NCBI GenBank assembly: GCA_028386065.3
Contig: JAKUCV010007752.1
Coordinates: 37,666-101,665, forward strand
Direction of reading: 5' to 3'
Source: Turnera subulata
Taxonomy: Eukaryota; Streptophyta; Magnoliopsida; Malpighiales; Passifloraceae
DNA length: 64,000 nucleotides
Part shown: in pieces, positions 10,111-21,373 of the stretch
Position numbering within the stretch: position 1 is the stretch's first letter
Layout: each line of letters starts with the position of its first letter
Notes under the pieces: model-generated
The model's database searches: none
Seen by the model: only the letters and a program-made list of their open reading frames with translations
Told to the model about the DNA's origin: nothing
Position numbers and translations under genes: made by a program

Positions 10111-10292
10111 AGCTTTTCAAAAGCTTATCAGGAATCTTATCTAGTTTAAAGTATTTTAACGTGTTGTAATAATGGTGTCAAAAACACCACGTTAATGTTA
10201 AGTCATTATCTGTCCAGTCCTTTATTTAAAGTTAGTGTCATTGGGACCCAGTATTCTTACTAGTTGTACAGCTGGCAGAGACCCCCAGCCTC

Positions 10293-10300
10293 TATAAAAG
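10293..10300 (+). promoter_or_regulatory. Pararetroviral promoter TATA box, copy A
   Basis: CCTCTATAAAAGGG, downstream of the last ORF. This is where caulimovirids place the promoter for the terminally redundant pregenomic RNA. Copy B has the box mutated to TGTAAAAG. Confidence 0.65.
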
Positions 10301-10357
10301 GGTTCTCAAGATGTAAGAAGGGATATCTCGGATTTTCCATGTTTCCCTGACTTGTTA

Positions 10358-10363
10358 AATAAA
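10358..10363 (+). terminator. Pararetroviral poly(A) signal, copy A
   Basis: AATAAA lies 58 bases after the TATA box, so the RNA would pass it once near its start and use it at its end, as in caulimovirid terminal redundancy. The copy B equivalent is at 13730. Confidence 0.6.
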
Positions 10364-10507
10364 CTATGAGTTTCTAAAATTCTCTCTCTATTCTTGAAAG
10401 TTCTGTATTATTAGCTATGTTAAGCTTCTTCATTGTTATCCTAGTTACGGTCCTTCCATGATTATCCAGGCTTGGGCACTAGAGAGGCTTGAGACATAAT
10501 CGCCCTA

Positions 10508-12559
10508 ATGTGTGGGCTTGAAAGATCTCGCCTTGCGTGTTTGCCGTTTAATTATGGGAGGCTCCCGACTGTTTTTGTCCTGGAGCATACAGATCACTCT
10601 TCTACAGAGTCTGATCTCTCAGAAGATGATGAAAATAAAGATAACATGTATTTCCCAATATTCCAGGCACAACAAGTTGAGGATCATTCAAAGGCAAAGT
10701 CTCCTTCCACCAAATTGCAACTCCTCCCTTCCAAATATGACAAACCAATTACGGTGATTGCATTTTTGGATACAGGTGCACATAGGAGTTTTCCCAATCT
10801 AAAGATTCTTCCTCCAGAGGCATGGGACAAAAAGAAAGAATATTTTCAGGCAGCTAATGGAGAAATTTTCCAAACTTCTCTGATTACACGAAGGCCCGTT
10901 GGAATACAATTCTTCCCCGGATGCACTGTTTGGTCCAAAGTACTCGGTACCAGCCTTCCAGAAAAAGATCTGTTAATTGGATTTGACATTATCCAAAAGG
11001 CAGCAAACCTTGAAATCCTTTCTCTAGGGTTAAAGTTCATGAGACTTTTTACACCTTATACTTCACTCCAGAAGGTCTTTGCATTAACAGATGTTCCAAC
11101 AAATTATGAGGAACTCAGAGACAAACTCTTACTGTCCTGTGCAGACAGTCATTCTCAGTTCAAACATCCATGTCCACTTTGGAAAAATGAACAGTTTTTT
11201 ATAACTCTTCCGATCAAAGCGTCTCATCCGGGTATGACACCTACAGATTTACAGCTTGCAAGAGAAGAATGTTCACAACTCTTGCAACAAGGTCTTATTG
11301 AGCCTACAAAGTCTGAGTGGGCTTGTCAAGCATTTTATGTGGAGAAACAAAAAGAGAAGTTACGAGGGAAAAAGAGGTTAGTCATTGATTACAAGCCTCT
11401 AAATCATTTCCTTCGAGATGATAAGTTTCCCATTCCAAAGATAGACACCATGCTATTGCATCTCAAAGAAGCATGTGTCTTCTCAAAGTTTGATTTAAGA
11501 GTTGGATTTTGGCAATTGGGAATTGACCCAAAAGATCGTTACAAGACGGCATTCTGCATCCCAGATGCCCAATACCAATGGATGGTTATGCCGTTTGGTT
11601 TAAAGGTAGCACCACCCATTTTCCAGAAGTCCATGGTCAAAATATTTCAGCCCATCCTTCACAGTGCTCTGATCTACATAGATGATATTCTGCTTTTTTC
11701 AAAGACAAAGGAGGACCATCTCCTTCTCCTCTCGCAATTCAATAAGATTGTTCAAGATTATGACATTGTGCTTTCTGAAAAGAAAATCATTATTGGCCAG
11801 GAAGAAATTGATTTTTTGGGCAGGCACTTCAAGAATGGTTATTATCAACCTGGACCCCACATCGCACAGGAATTGCTCAACTTTCCAGATGATAACCTGA
11901 CACAAAAGCAGATTCAGCAATTTTTGGGCACCGTAAATTATGTCTGTGACTTTATCCATAAAGTTACACGCTACACCAGCTAACTTTCCAAGATGCTCAA
12001 GAAGAATGCCCCACCTTGGGGACCGGAGCAAACAACAGCTGTCAAGGAACTAAAGAAGATAGCCCAGGACCCCCCAGCACTAAAGATTCCTTCTAATGGC
12101 TTCAGAATTCTCCAGACAGACGCAAGTGATGAGTACTGGGGAGCAGTACTCCTAGAAGAGATTGATGGGAAAAGACACTACTGTGGCCATGCAAGTGGCA
12201 ACTTTTCCAACGTAGAACTCCATTACCATTCTACCCACAAGGAACTCCTTGCAGTCAAATATGGAATCAAGAAGTTTGAATTTTATCTGGTAAATTTTCA
12301 CTTTATTGTGGAAATGGACAAGTCATCTTTTCCAAAGATTCTTGACTTCAAAAATAAGAGAGAACCAGACAAACAAGTCCTCCGATGGAAACAGTGGTTT
12401 GACAAATATGACTTCTCAATGAAGCATATAAAAGGAGACCACAACCTCATACCGGATATGCTCTTACGGCCAACACAAAAATCATCCATTCATTTAGTTT
12501 CCCTTGTTAAGATCATCCCATTGGTCTTTGTGGCTTCCTCCTCTTCCAATTTCTATTGA
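10508..12559 (+). pseudogene. Endogenous pararetrovirus pol, copy B (protease, RT, RNase H)
   Basis: The first ATG (10508) lies in leader sequence belonging to copy A. Viral pol sequence proper joins at 10570, without the N-terminal movement/capsid regions expected of a full genome. Domains: an aspartic protease with DTG at codons 88-90; RT with VIDYKPLN, FDLR, MPFGLK and the YIDD box at about codons 390-393; and the connection domain. TAA at 11981-11983 ends the first frame, where copy A keeps a sense codon. The rest, from 11984, holds the RNase H (QTDASDEYWGAVLLEE, HYCGHASGNFS) and ends HNLIPDM. Copies A and B carry different lesions, so they decayed separately. Confidence 0.88.
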
Positions 12560-13482
12560 AAAACACTAGAAAACCATGCCTCCTGCTCAGATATGGCTAC
12601 GAATCCAGAAACAATGCCCCTGCCCTGGCTCAAAAGAAGAAACTTGATGTTTTCATCATTCGACAATGTGCCAGAAATGTCATGTTCCAGTTTCTGACTA
12701 ATTTCCTGATGTACCAAGGAGCAGACTTCTCCAACACTTTTTCATCCCAGTTCTTTCCAGATCATCCGTTCAAACTAGTCAGCATTGTCCATATCCATAG
12801 CTTTTCTGATGATGAGCTTTGGTACAACTGGTGTTTGTTCACCACAAATTATTGCCTCGCTGCGTCTAAAAGCCTTAGACGTGTTTGAACACTTAATAGA
12901 TTTAGATGAACAAGGTTCAAATCAATGGACACTCTTGCAATGGTTCGCCCCACTTCATCAGTGGAGAACCTGGCTCAAATCAGCTTTGGATGAAACAGAG
13001 GACCACCTTTGCCCACGCCTGTGTATTCAGTTCACAGCATTTCGACCTTATCAGGGTTATCCTCCAACCCCTCACCCAGTCGTCACTCCATGGAAAAGGT
13101 ACACTGCAGTAGAACCTCCTCAAGAACTGTTAAAAGAGGCATGGCAATACCTCTGTGTCCTTAATGGTTACAATCCAGATTGAGATAAAAGGTCCAACAC
13201 CTTGTCACCAATTCCTTCAGATCCAACTAGATTCCAAGACTCACAAAATCCATATTCCCAATTCTCTTGTGCATATGACAATGTCTTCTAGAATATTGAA
13301 GAAGATGACAACCAACTTCGCAGGGAAGAAGAAGAATTTGATGCGCTGAATAATGCACGTGATTTGAATGAGGATAGCTGTCTTGATCTTGATGATGTCA
13401 TGCGTGACGATTGGCCAGGCAGTCCATATGACTCAGATAAGGATTGCAATCTTAGCCCCAGCCACGAGCCAATCAACAAATA
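12560..13482 (+). pseudogene. Pararetrovirus ORF downstream of pol, copy B (broken)
   Basis: Frames at 12556-12888 and 12785-13183 overlap and together carry the blocks LDVFIIRQ.., ALDVFEHLIDLDEQGSNQW, WFAPLHQWRTWLKSALDE and EPPQELLKEAWQYLCVLNG. These are followed after a stop by an acidic tail (REEEEFDALNNARDL) to TAA at about 13482. It is about 300 codons in all and needs frame changes. Family unknown. Confidence 0.5.
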
Positions 13483-13664
13483 AGCTTTTCAAAAGCTTAT
13501 CAGGAATCTTATCTAGTTTAAAGTATTTTAACGTGTTGTAATAATAGTGTCAGAAACACCACGTGAATGTTGAGTCATTATCTGTCCAGTCTTTTATTTA
13601 AAGTCAGTGTCATTGGGACCCAGTATTCCCACTAGTTGTATAGCTGGCAGAGACCCTCAGCCTC

Positions 13665-13672
13665 TGTAAAAG
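13665..13672 (+). promoter_or_regulatory. Decayed pararetroviral TATA box, copy B
   Basis: TGTAAAAG where copy A has TATAAAAG. The surrounding promoter sequence is otherwise nearly identical to copy A. Confidence 0.5.
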
Positions 13673-13729
13673 GGTTCTCAAGATGTAAGAAGGGATATCT
13701 TGGATTTTCAAAGTTTCCCTGACTTGTGA

Positions 13730-13735
13730 AATAAA
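13730..13735 (+). terminator. Pararetroviral poly(A) signal, copy B
   Basis: AATAAA in the same position relative to the promoter as in copy A. Confidence 0.55.
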
Positions 13736-13941
13736 CTATGAGTTTCTAAAATTCTCTCTCTATTCTTGAAAGTTCTCTATTATTAGCTATGTTAAGCTTC
13801 TTCTTTGTTATCCTAGTTACGGTCCTTCCATGATTATCCAGGCTAGGGCACTAGAGAGGCTTTAGACAGAATCGCCCTAATGTGTGGGCTTGAAAGATCT
13901 CGCCTTGCGTGTCTGCCGTTTAATTATGGGAGGCTCCCGAC

Positions 13942-14419
13942 GACCTGTGGTATATATGTGGATCAGATAAATAACCTACATCTACATAACCAATTTTATC
14001 GGGTTTCAACCCACGTGAATAAAATAATCCTATATCTATTGTACCTCGAAGATACCAAAAAATATATTTTATCCAACTCTAATGTCTGCGAGTTGGGGCA
14101 GAACTATATATTGCTAATAAACTGACATCAAAAGATATGTCGGGTTGAGATATGGTCCTTCCAGACCAAGAATTTCTTTAATATCTTCTGGAGGTGCAAA
14201 TATATCTTTCATTTGATCAAGTGACCTTACAACCATCGGGGTACTTAATGGATACACTTTATCTATATAAAATCTTTTCAGCACCTTTTCGGTATAATGT
14301 GTCTTATAGACAAAAATCATATTCTCTAAATGTATGATTTGGAGACTTGTGCAAAGTTTTGTTTTCCCAAGGTCTTTCATCTCAATTCTTTCATTAAACA
14401 ATGCATGACTTTGGATCAA
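13942..14419 (-). pseudogene. Ty1/copia pol relic (end of RT to start of RNase H)
   Basis: The minus strand reads KDLGKTKLCTSLQIIHLEN.., then VLKRFYIDKVYPLSTPM and VRSLD, then a damaged stretch with YIFWYLRGTIDIGLFY and finally GYVDVGYLSDPH. These are the order and spacing of the copia RT C-terminus and RNase H N-terminus. Stops and frameshifts are present, and it ends exactly at the pararetrovirus edge, so the virus probably integrated into, or was joined to, this relic. Confidence 0.7.
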
Positions 14420-14420
14420 G

Positions 14421-14771
14421 GTTATTAAACCCAGCCCGGCCGTTGATCCATTATAATGGCCGGGTGCGGGTTTAGAGGTCTAATCGAGGTTCAACGGAGT
14501 CTGACCGGTATTAAAATTAATGGTGAAGATATTTTTTAAAAAATGGTCCAAATAAAAAAGTTGTCCAACCAAGATAAAAATTGTGAAAATTTTGATTCCC
14601 AATAAAAATTGGAAACGAGTCACTGAATCCGAAAGACCCGGAGAACCCACAGTCACCCAGCCGGTTTTTTAGATACTATAACCTGGAAGGGTAAAAAACC
14701 CTGGATTTGCCTCCGGGTCACGATTAACTGGATTCAACCATTCGGGCCCGAGCCGGGTTTGACAACAAAGT
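14421..14771. mobile_element. Possible MITE with imperfect terminal inverted repeats
   Basis: The left end reads TTATTAAACCCAGCCCGG. The right end on the opposite strand reads TTGTCAAACCCGGCTCGG. These look like inverted termini of about 20 bp enclosing 350 bp of non-coding sequence. No clear TSD could be read, so the call is tentative. Confidence 0.4.
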
Positions 14772-15154
14772 TATGGAGACTTCTTGAGGAGCCCTAATAA
14801 TATTTAAATCATTAACAAAAATAACATATTCGCAGAAGGGCTTTTTAAATAAAAATACATTTATCCTTGTAGCCTTCTTCCCGTAGATTCGCAGATTGCT
14901 TCAAGCTATATAAGAATTTTTTAAATTTAATTTAGTATATATCCCAAGAATTAAAATTATTTATTTGAAGCAACTTGTGAATCATTTAAGAACTATCATG
15001 TACTGTATTTATCATGACAAAAGCAAAAAAGAAAAGGTTCTGGCGGCATCCAGAGAGTAGCAGTGGCAGGATCCCGCGCGGTTTAGTTAATAAAATAAGC
15101 GTGGTCTTTTGCGTTGCCTTTGTGCATACACCAAAGCACAAAACCACCGCGACC
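14772..15154. other. Non-coding stretch upstream of the WBP2-like gene
   Basis: AT-rich sequence with no ORF or repeat that I recognise. It would contain the distal promoter of the gene at 15284. Confidence 0.5.
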
Positions 15155-15160
15155 TATAAA
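15155..15160 (+). promoter_or_regulatory. TATA box of the WBP2-like gene
   Basis: CCTATAAATAAA lies about 129 bases upstream of the ATG. The presumed 5' UTR that follows contains CTCTCT and an A18 run before the start codon. Confidence 0.65.
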
Positions 15161-15283
15161 TAAACAGAAACAGCCTGGAAAGAAATTTCAATATATCCAT
15201 CGACCCCTTTTTAACCATACGAAGAAAGAAAAATCTCTCTCAGAAAAAAAAAAAAAAAAACTCACTGCACACAGGGCGAGAGG

Positions 15284-17088
15284 ATGGCTCTAAACCCGCA
15301 ACTGTTCCCAAATGGATTGCCGGTTCCTTTCGAGGGCGAGATGTTCGTTCTGGCCAGAAACGGCGTCGAATTCGAGGTCGACAAGATCCCCGGCCCCGGG
15401 TAACCTTTTACCTCTCTTCCCCCCCATGGTTCCTCCTGTAGTTTTCAATCTTCTTACCCATATTATTTTTATTCTTTTCCCATATTATCGACCGCGATGG
15501 TCTGGGTTATTGGAGAAGATGTGAAAGGGTTGCAAATGGATAATCTTCTTGATTCGTAATTGGGTTTCTTTGTTCTTACAAATCGAAATACATGGATAAA
15601 GAAAAAACAAAAAGTATTGGCGTTTATTTGTGGGTTTTACTTGGTTTGAAGTATTTAGTTCCGTGCCATTTGTATCGGGTGAAAGCATTGTGTGCTTTTG
15701 ATTCATGGCTGGATTAACCCTAGCTTGACGGAGCTTCCCAATTAGTCTTTATAGACCTTGATTTTGGTCCCCAATTGCTACAACTGTTGGCTGAGTTACA
15801 AGTACTAGTAGCTATTTCAATTGTTAAGTGGCTCTCTTCTTCGGATTGTTTGACATCGAATTTTTGCTTGGGGTAAAATCATTAAGATTGTCTGTCGCGT
15901 CCTGTGGAATCAATGCTCTCTGAATCAGTCAGTTGACTTCCTATATTAAGATTATGTTTTTACTGTACAAATTGCTAACAGATTTTTATGGTTCATGGCA
16001 GGACTCATGGAGGAAATGTTAAAGCTAAAGGAACAATTTACTTGTCAAATATACGCATGGTCTTTGTTGCTAACAAGCCTGTTGGACACTTCGCTGCTTT
16101 TGATATGCCCCTTGTAAGTGAATAATAGTCGCTTATACCATCCATTTGTTCATTGCTTTGTTATCTCAATTCTTGCGGCAAACATCAAAGCACCACTACC
16201 CGTTGTGGTTTTTTCTCTGCCTGCTGCTAGTCATTTTTGTTTTCAAATTCATATAGTTGGTGTCGCCATTTGTTTCTTTTGACTAAAGTTCCTTCTGCAA
16301 TTGCTCATTATGTCCCTACCTTCTTAGTTATTGGAATTGGCTCTCAATAATTATATCCTTTCTCTTCCGATCGAGCGAAAAACAATCCTTGTCCCTATCC
16401 TTGCTTAGTTACAGTATGCTTTTCATTTATAAGATCTTAATTTTTCTTTACCATGGCTATATTTGGATGCTTGCACACTGTTAATTGTTAATTTGCATGG
16501 ATGTGCAGCTTTATGTCCGTGGTGAAAAATTCAACCAACCTATATTCCACTGCAACAATATTTCTGGTCACGTGGAACCGGTAAGTATTACAGTTAACAG
16601 GGTCTCGGTTAATGATCATAGCATTTTATCCTTTGTGGGTCACTGTGAATGTCTTGGTTCAATGCTATAGGTAGTCCCAGAAAGTGAGAACAGGGCTCTC
16701 TACTCCACTCATTCATTCAAGATATTGTTCAAGGATGGGGGATGTGGAACCTTTGTCCCTCTGTTCTTCAACTTGATGGCGTCTGTGAGGCAATATAATC
16801 AATATAATCAGCAAGCTAACAATGCAACTGCGCCTCGTGTGGATCCCTTGCAAGCTGCTCAGACTCCTGTTGAAGAAATGATGAGACATGCGTGAGTGAC
16901 ATATTCGATCATATATATTGCTCCTTTTTGTATACGCTTGCTTTACTGATTTAAGATTTGCTTGGCTTCTTATTTGCAGATATGTTGATCCTAATGATCC
17001 CACAAAAATCTTTCTTCAGCAGCCAAACCCACAGTCTGAGCTGAGGCGACGGACGTATCAGTCATCCCCTGCTGAACGCTCCATATAA
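15284..17088 (+). CDS. WBP2-like GRAM-domain protein (five exons, 209 aa)
   Basis: The exons are 15284-15399, 16002-16113, 16509-16580, 16671-16891 and 16980-17088. All introns are GT-AG, the phases fit, and they give 210 codons including TAA. The protein starts MALNPQLFPNGLPVPFEGE. A GRAM/PH-like domain covers about residues 20-130 (GVEFEVDKIPG, KAKGTIYLSNIRMVFV, FHCNNISGHVEPV, FKILFKDGGCGTFVPLF). The tail is Gln/Asn-rich and Pro-containing and ends RRRTYQSSPAERSI. This matches the plant WW-domain-binding-protein-2-like family (UPF0664; Arabidopsis At5g11680 type) in length and sequence. GRAM domains bind membranes or lipids; the plant protein's cellular role is poorly known. This is the only gene in the window that looks intact, and it has its own TATA box. 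Confidence 0.93.
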
Positions 17089-18292
17089 TACGCTGCCCTC
17101 CCAAACTAAAGATGATGTGTGTATAAAATCATCTAGCCAAATAATATTGTTTCATCAGCGTTATTGGGGATGGCCTTATTTTCTGTGAATCGTTGTGCAT
17201 AGTCTACATACTTGCAGTTGACCAGTTTAATATCTATACAGTTTTATCCCTCAGTTGTTTTGTTCGTTTATCTGTACGCAAGTCCCAAGTGCGACCCATG
17301 TCATGGGTTGTCCTTCAGTTTAGTCCAAAGACAAGGCAAGCTCCGGGTAGCGGAGAATATAATGGCCAAAATGCGCTCGCTGAATTACATTGGGAGTTCT
17401 AAGATTTTAATCAATTACCGTTGTTTCATCTTATATACCTTTACAAATGTCCAATTGAGTCATGATGTATTCTATATTTTCGGACCTTGTGTCATGTGAT
17501 CTGTGTTCGATTCTTTGAATTTAGCTCAACCCAAAAATCCTTGATTTGATTGTCATTATACACTTGAAATTAGCAGAATAAAACTAAGTCTAAAATTACA
17601 AATTACAAGAATATATAAATACCCATCATTATTTTTGTCTATTATGCATCCATATGCTCCAAATTTAACTGCAAAACATCAGAAAGCAACGACAAATCAG
17701 ATATGTTAGCTTTTGTAATTCTACCAAGTATCTTCTCGGGTTTAACATGGAGGCCTAATTTAGTTGCAACGAACAGAACATCAACTGAGATTGCAAGTTA
17801 ATGTTCTCCAACAACGGATAACGCGCACTCCTTGTGACAAATGAAAATTTGCGTGGTAGAATAATTAAGAAAGAAAATACAATTCAAGCAAATCAAAAGC
17901 TGGACAAAGAAAGACATTTTGTTCTTATTGTCTCTGAATGTTGTCTGTGCAACAGATGAATTTTCCTGCTATGGTAGGTTACAAATATTGATCATTTGAC
18001 AGAAGCCTTGAGAGATGAAGTAGACATTGGTGTTGCTAGCTTTTACTGTGGCTCTTTATCTCATGTATATTTGCGAAACTAGCAGCATCCACCAGCGATC
18101 TTCGGGATTTTTTTTTTTTATATTGCCACTTGTAAAATTAACAGAAATTAGGGATTTTTATATTGCTATCTAGCAAATCAATTGTAGCTCCGATTATCTG
18201 AGTAGGAGCATTCTAAGTGATCATATTATTCTTCTTTCAAGGAATAATTTCTGTCTTTATTCATTGTCTTTTCACATTGGTTTTTCCTGCAG
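17089..18292. other. 3' flank of the WBP2-like gene and intergenic DNA
   Basis: The first 200-400 bases should be 3' UTR and terminator, but no single poly(A) signal stands out. Beyond that the sequence is AT-rich without a convincing ORF. I see no transposon ends in it. Confidence 0.5.
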
Positions 18293-19039
18293 ATCCATCT
18301 GGCTTCATTTTGTTTCCGCTTGTCGTTCATTCAATTGAGCTGGTTATATCTTCTACTGGAATATTTTCAATCGGGAGTGCTCGTGACTCTAATGTGAAGT
18401 CTCATGTGGAGGGTCCAATGATAATCCTCCAGGAAGGATAGTCTGGTACAATAGCTCTAGCGGTTGTCACACTAAGTGCGTAATGCATCTTCCGAATTTG
18501 AAGTTAATTCATTTTCTTTTGCTATTAGTTTCTTTCTGCAGTTCAGTCTTTTTGGCTTTGAATATCTATCTGAAGAGTTATTTTACCTTTCCCAGCTTTT
18601 ATGTCCGAACTTGATAAACCATGCAGGCACCCGCTTCTCTGTTTTTGATGCATTGTGAGCTCTCACATATGGTCTCTTGGTGTTTTTCATATATCGGTTG
18701 GCAGTCTACACGTTGGCTGCTTTATATGGAGCATGCACCTACAGCGTGGTTTGACTTTGCCTTGTGTGGATTGGTTAGGATCATCACGGCTTATGCGTTC
18801 GTTTGGATCACCGAGTACTATGCAGAATACAAGCATGAGCCTGGACGGACATTGGCTCTTGCTAGTTCCACAGGTCATGGGACTAACAAAATTGGTGGGG
18901 TTAACTTGGGCCTTGAATCAGCAGCTCTTCCAGTTCTTGTCACACCTCTGGATTAGTGGATGAGGTTGGAAACCCTACTGGGGGGGGGTTATTTGGTACA
19001 GCTGTAGCCACAGTGGGAATGCTCAGTACTGCCGCCTAC
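18293..19039 (+). pseudogene. Type II (AVP2-like) H+-translocating pyrophosphatase fragment
   Basis: Two exon-like pieces remain: 18293-18479 (SGFILFPLVVHSIELVISSTGIFSI, DSNVKS) and 18705-19039 (TRWLLY, APTAWFDFALCGLV, ITAYAFVWITEYY, LALASSTGHGTN, VNLGLESAALPVLV, then GLVDEVGNPTGG and TAVATVGMLSTAAY). These are consecutive membrane segments of the K+-insensitive, Golgi-type H+-PPase. The intron between them is kept, so this is a genomic, not a processed, copy. It is dead: there is an in-frame TAG in exon 1, a deletion of about 15 codons with frameshift around 18945, a run of nine Gs, and the upstream two thirds and the C-terminus of a protein of about 800 aa are absent. Confidence 0.82.
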
Positions 19040-19923
19040 GATCATTCAAGCTGTTCACGATTAAATTCCTTCTGAACATGTGGAAGACGATCTAGCTCCC
19101 TAGCTTTATTGTCATCCACCACAAGAACGAACAAAGAGAGATGTGCTCAGCGTACATTTCAATATTGCAAATGACAGTATCCTCGATTGTGTCGTGGTTA
19201 GTCAATAGGTCCTTTCAATAACCTCTACAGTTTCTTTACCCCCGCCTAGACCATCTGGATAGAGCTGCCTTTGCTGAGCCTCGCTCTGCTGACATTAGGG
19301 ATTACTACTACAGAAGAGCTACATAAACTGCTTGGGCATTTTCTCTTTGTCTTTGTTAGCACAGAGGACTCGAATTTGATGATATAGTGACATTGAGAAA
19401 TGCTTTGGAGATCACCATTACCAATAACTCTATCATTTCTTTTCTGTCTTGCTCTAGATGCTTCCAATGTCGTCCTGTCGCTGATGAAACCAGACAGCAG
19501 GCCATGGCTTCTCACCATCCAATAAAATGAGCTTAGCCTATTTCATACGAAGAAGAACAATACCAATTTAAAATTTAACAAATACTAGAAAGAAAGAAAA
19601 AAAAAAAACCTCTCATTCAAATACAAAAGCAGTAGACCAGGGTGCCAAGTTACCTGGGGGGAAGAGAGGAATCAAAGCAGCTCAATAATGTCACTGAGAC
19701 ACATTGGAACTCTCCGCATCTTCATAGTCCAAAAGATGAATCAAACTTTTCCCTACTAACATAAAGGTGAAGATCGAACCACTTCCTAAATTTGGGGCAG
19801 AAAAAAGCTGTCATCTCATCTCATCTCATCCCTGTTTTTATAGCTAGAAGATGAAGTTTCTTATCCTGGAGACTCTGGAAATACAGAAAAAGATAATGCA
19901 CTGATATAGTCCAAAAGATGTAG
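19040..19923. other. Intergenic DNA between two pseudogenes
   Basis: No ORF here resembles a known protein. A minus-strand ORF at 19246-19518 has no recognisable domain. It may be 3' flank of either neighbouring pseudogene. Confidence 0.45.
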
Positions 19924-20746
19924 ACTATGACAAGCATAATCGATGGATGCTTCTTCTCAGCCGTAACTGGTATACAGTCATACGAAAGGCATCATAGCTC
20001 CCGGGTTCCATATGCCATACAAACTGCCTTCTTACTTTGCGAAGACTATGGTACATACTCGGGTAGATTTCCTTTGTTGTTGGACCCAGTAATACCATTC
20101 TCAACAATGCAATGTCTCGTTGGTTGATGATGACAGAGAACTTGCTCCAGTCCAAGACATTAGCAAATGGAAAGTCGTAATAATTGGAAATTATGACAGG
20201 AACGCAACCACAGTGGATGGAATCACTCAATCTAGCAGTGTTCACCTCATAATCTTTCACATGGAGGCAATACACTTGCTATTCTTAAAACCTTCTTCGC
20301 CGGAGAATGTTGAACTCCCCATCAAATATGTCCATTTCACTATGATTCCCAAACAAATCAACCAACTGCTTGCGAACTTGGACATTTTGGAGCCGTACAG
20401 AGAAAAAGACAAGCCTATGCCTGCAACGGCCAATGCCATAGACAAAATCAAGAAATGCTCCACTACAACCTAACTTCGGAAGATACTAATAAGTCAACTT
20501 AATATCAAAACTAAACTCGGATAAGTTATTTTCCAAGTGATACCTGAGATGTGGGGGATTTAGGGCCGTCTGGTCAGACCTGGGCCAAATTTGAGGTAAA
20601 CCAACATCTTTGTGAGCAACTGAAAACCTTTGGAAATAACTGGAAGAGCAAGTAACTTGGATTGCATTGTTGTGCAGCCAATGGTGCACAAGAATGAAGA
20701 GAAAAATGGCAATGAAGGAGGGAAGAGCCACCGCAAATAGAAGCAC
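19924..20746 (-). pseudogene. GT47 exostosin-type glycosyltransferase fragment
   Basis: The minus strand carries the C-terminal half of a plant GT47 protein: NAIQVTCSSSYF, AHKDVGLPQIWPR, then across a GT-AG intron (20543-20421) HRLVFFSVRLQNVQVRKQLVDL, GNHSEMDIFDG, YEVNTARLSDSI, CGCVPVIISNYYDFPFANVLDWSKFSVII, and a C-terminus ending near 19925. The Glu-Val-Asn and cysteine-containing GCVPVII motif around the sugar-nucleotide site is preserved. A 2-base insertion breaks the frame near 20280, and the N-terminal half is missing; family members have about 400-500 residues. These Golgi type II membrane proteins build cell-wall polysaccharides. The immediate upstream sequence reads as a hydrophobic stretch, which may be coincidental. 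Confidence 0.8.
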
Positions 20747-20912
20747 AAGCTGTGGTTACACCATTCTTGACTTTGTATTCTTCGTTTTCTATGCTTGTTA
20801 CCCATCTCCCTTGTCCTCGTAGAAGCACAAGAATACTACACTAGTCCAGTTTTCAATGTCCAAAGAAGTGGCTCACACGGATGCTATTGTTGCTGCCTCA
20901 GTCGGTTGAGGT

Positions 20913-21373
20913 TGTTGGTTTTTGGAAAATTTTAAAAAATCTACAGAAACAAGCTGACTTTGAAGGTTACTGTTCCATTAATTTTTTCTCTAATCTCTTA
21001 ATCTTTTGTTTTGATCACTTAGTGAACAAGTCAGAGAACACATATTGAAGTGAAAAACACACGTTTTTCCTTGATTGAATTCAGATTACAACATTCACAT
21101 ATATAGGCCAATGGTGTGCAAGTTGCAAGCAACTTGCTGCTGCAACTTGCAAACACATCAAGTCTTAACTTACTTGAGTACACCCTTGGTTAGCTCAATA
21201 TTTAGCCTCCCTAGGATGATCAAGATAACACAACCAAATAAAATAAACATTACATTAAACAATCATACAATTTGCAGGGGTTTATCCTTCAATTTATTTT
21301 ATATTTCTTTGAATGCAAAAGTGGCGCCAAACCTTACTGCACAAAACACCAGGAGCTTGTCATACTACTAACA
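20913..21373 (-). repeat. LTR-A, left (3') copy
   Basis: 461 bp, TGTTGGTTTTTGG.. to ..CTACTAACA. It is homologous over its full length to 26714-27182. The polypurine tract of the internal region abuts it at 21374. Confidence 0.9.

Larger units (their letters stand above)
10570..13941 (+). repeat. Second unit of a head-to-tail pararetrovirus tandem (3.37 kb)
   Basis: The tail of copy A ends GGGAGGCTCCCGAC at 10569 and is followed directly by pol-interior sequence. Copy B ends with the same bases at 13941 and is followed by unrelated plant DNA. The two units are homologous across RT, RNase H, downstream ORF, promoter and leader, which indicates a deleted genome multimerised before or during integration, or duplicated afterwards. 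Confidence 0.75.

Noticed and set aside
19246..19518. Minus-strand ORF of 90 codons between the two host pseudogenes
   Set aside because: No domain, no conserved neighbour, and no splice signals that would join it to the GT47 fragment.
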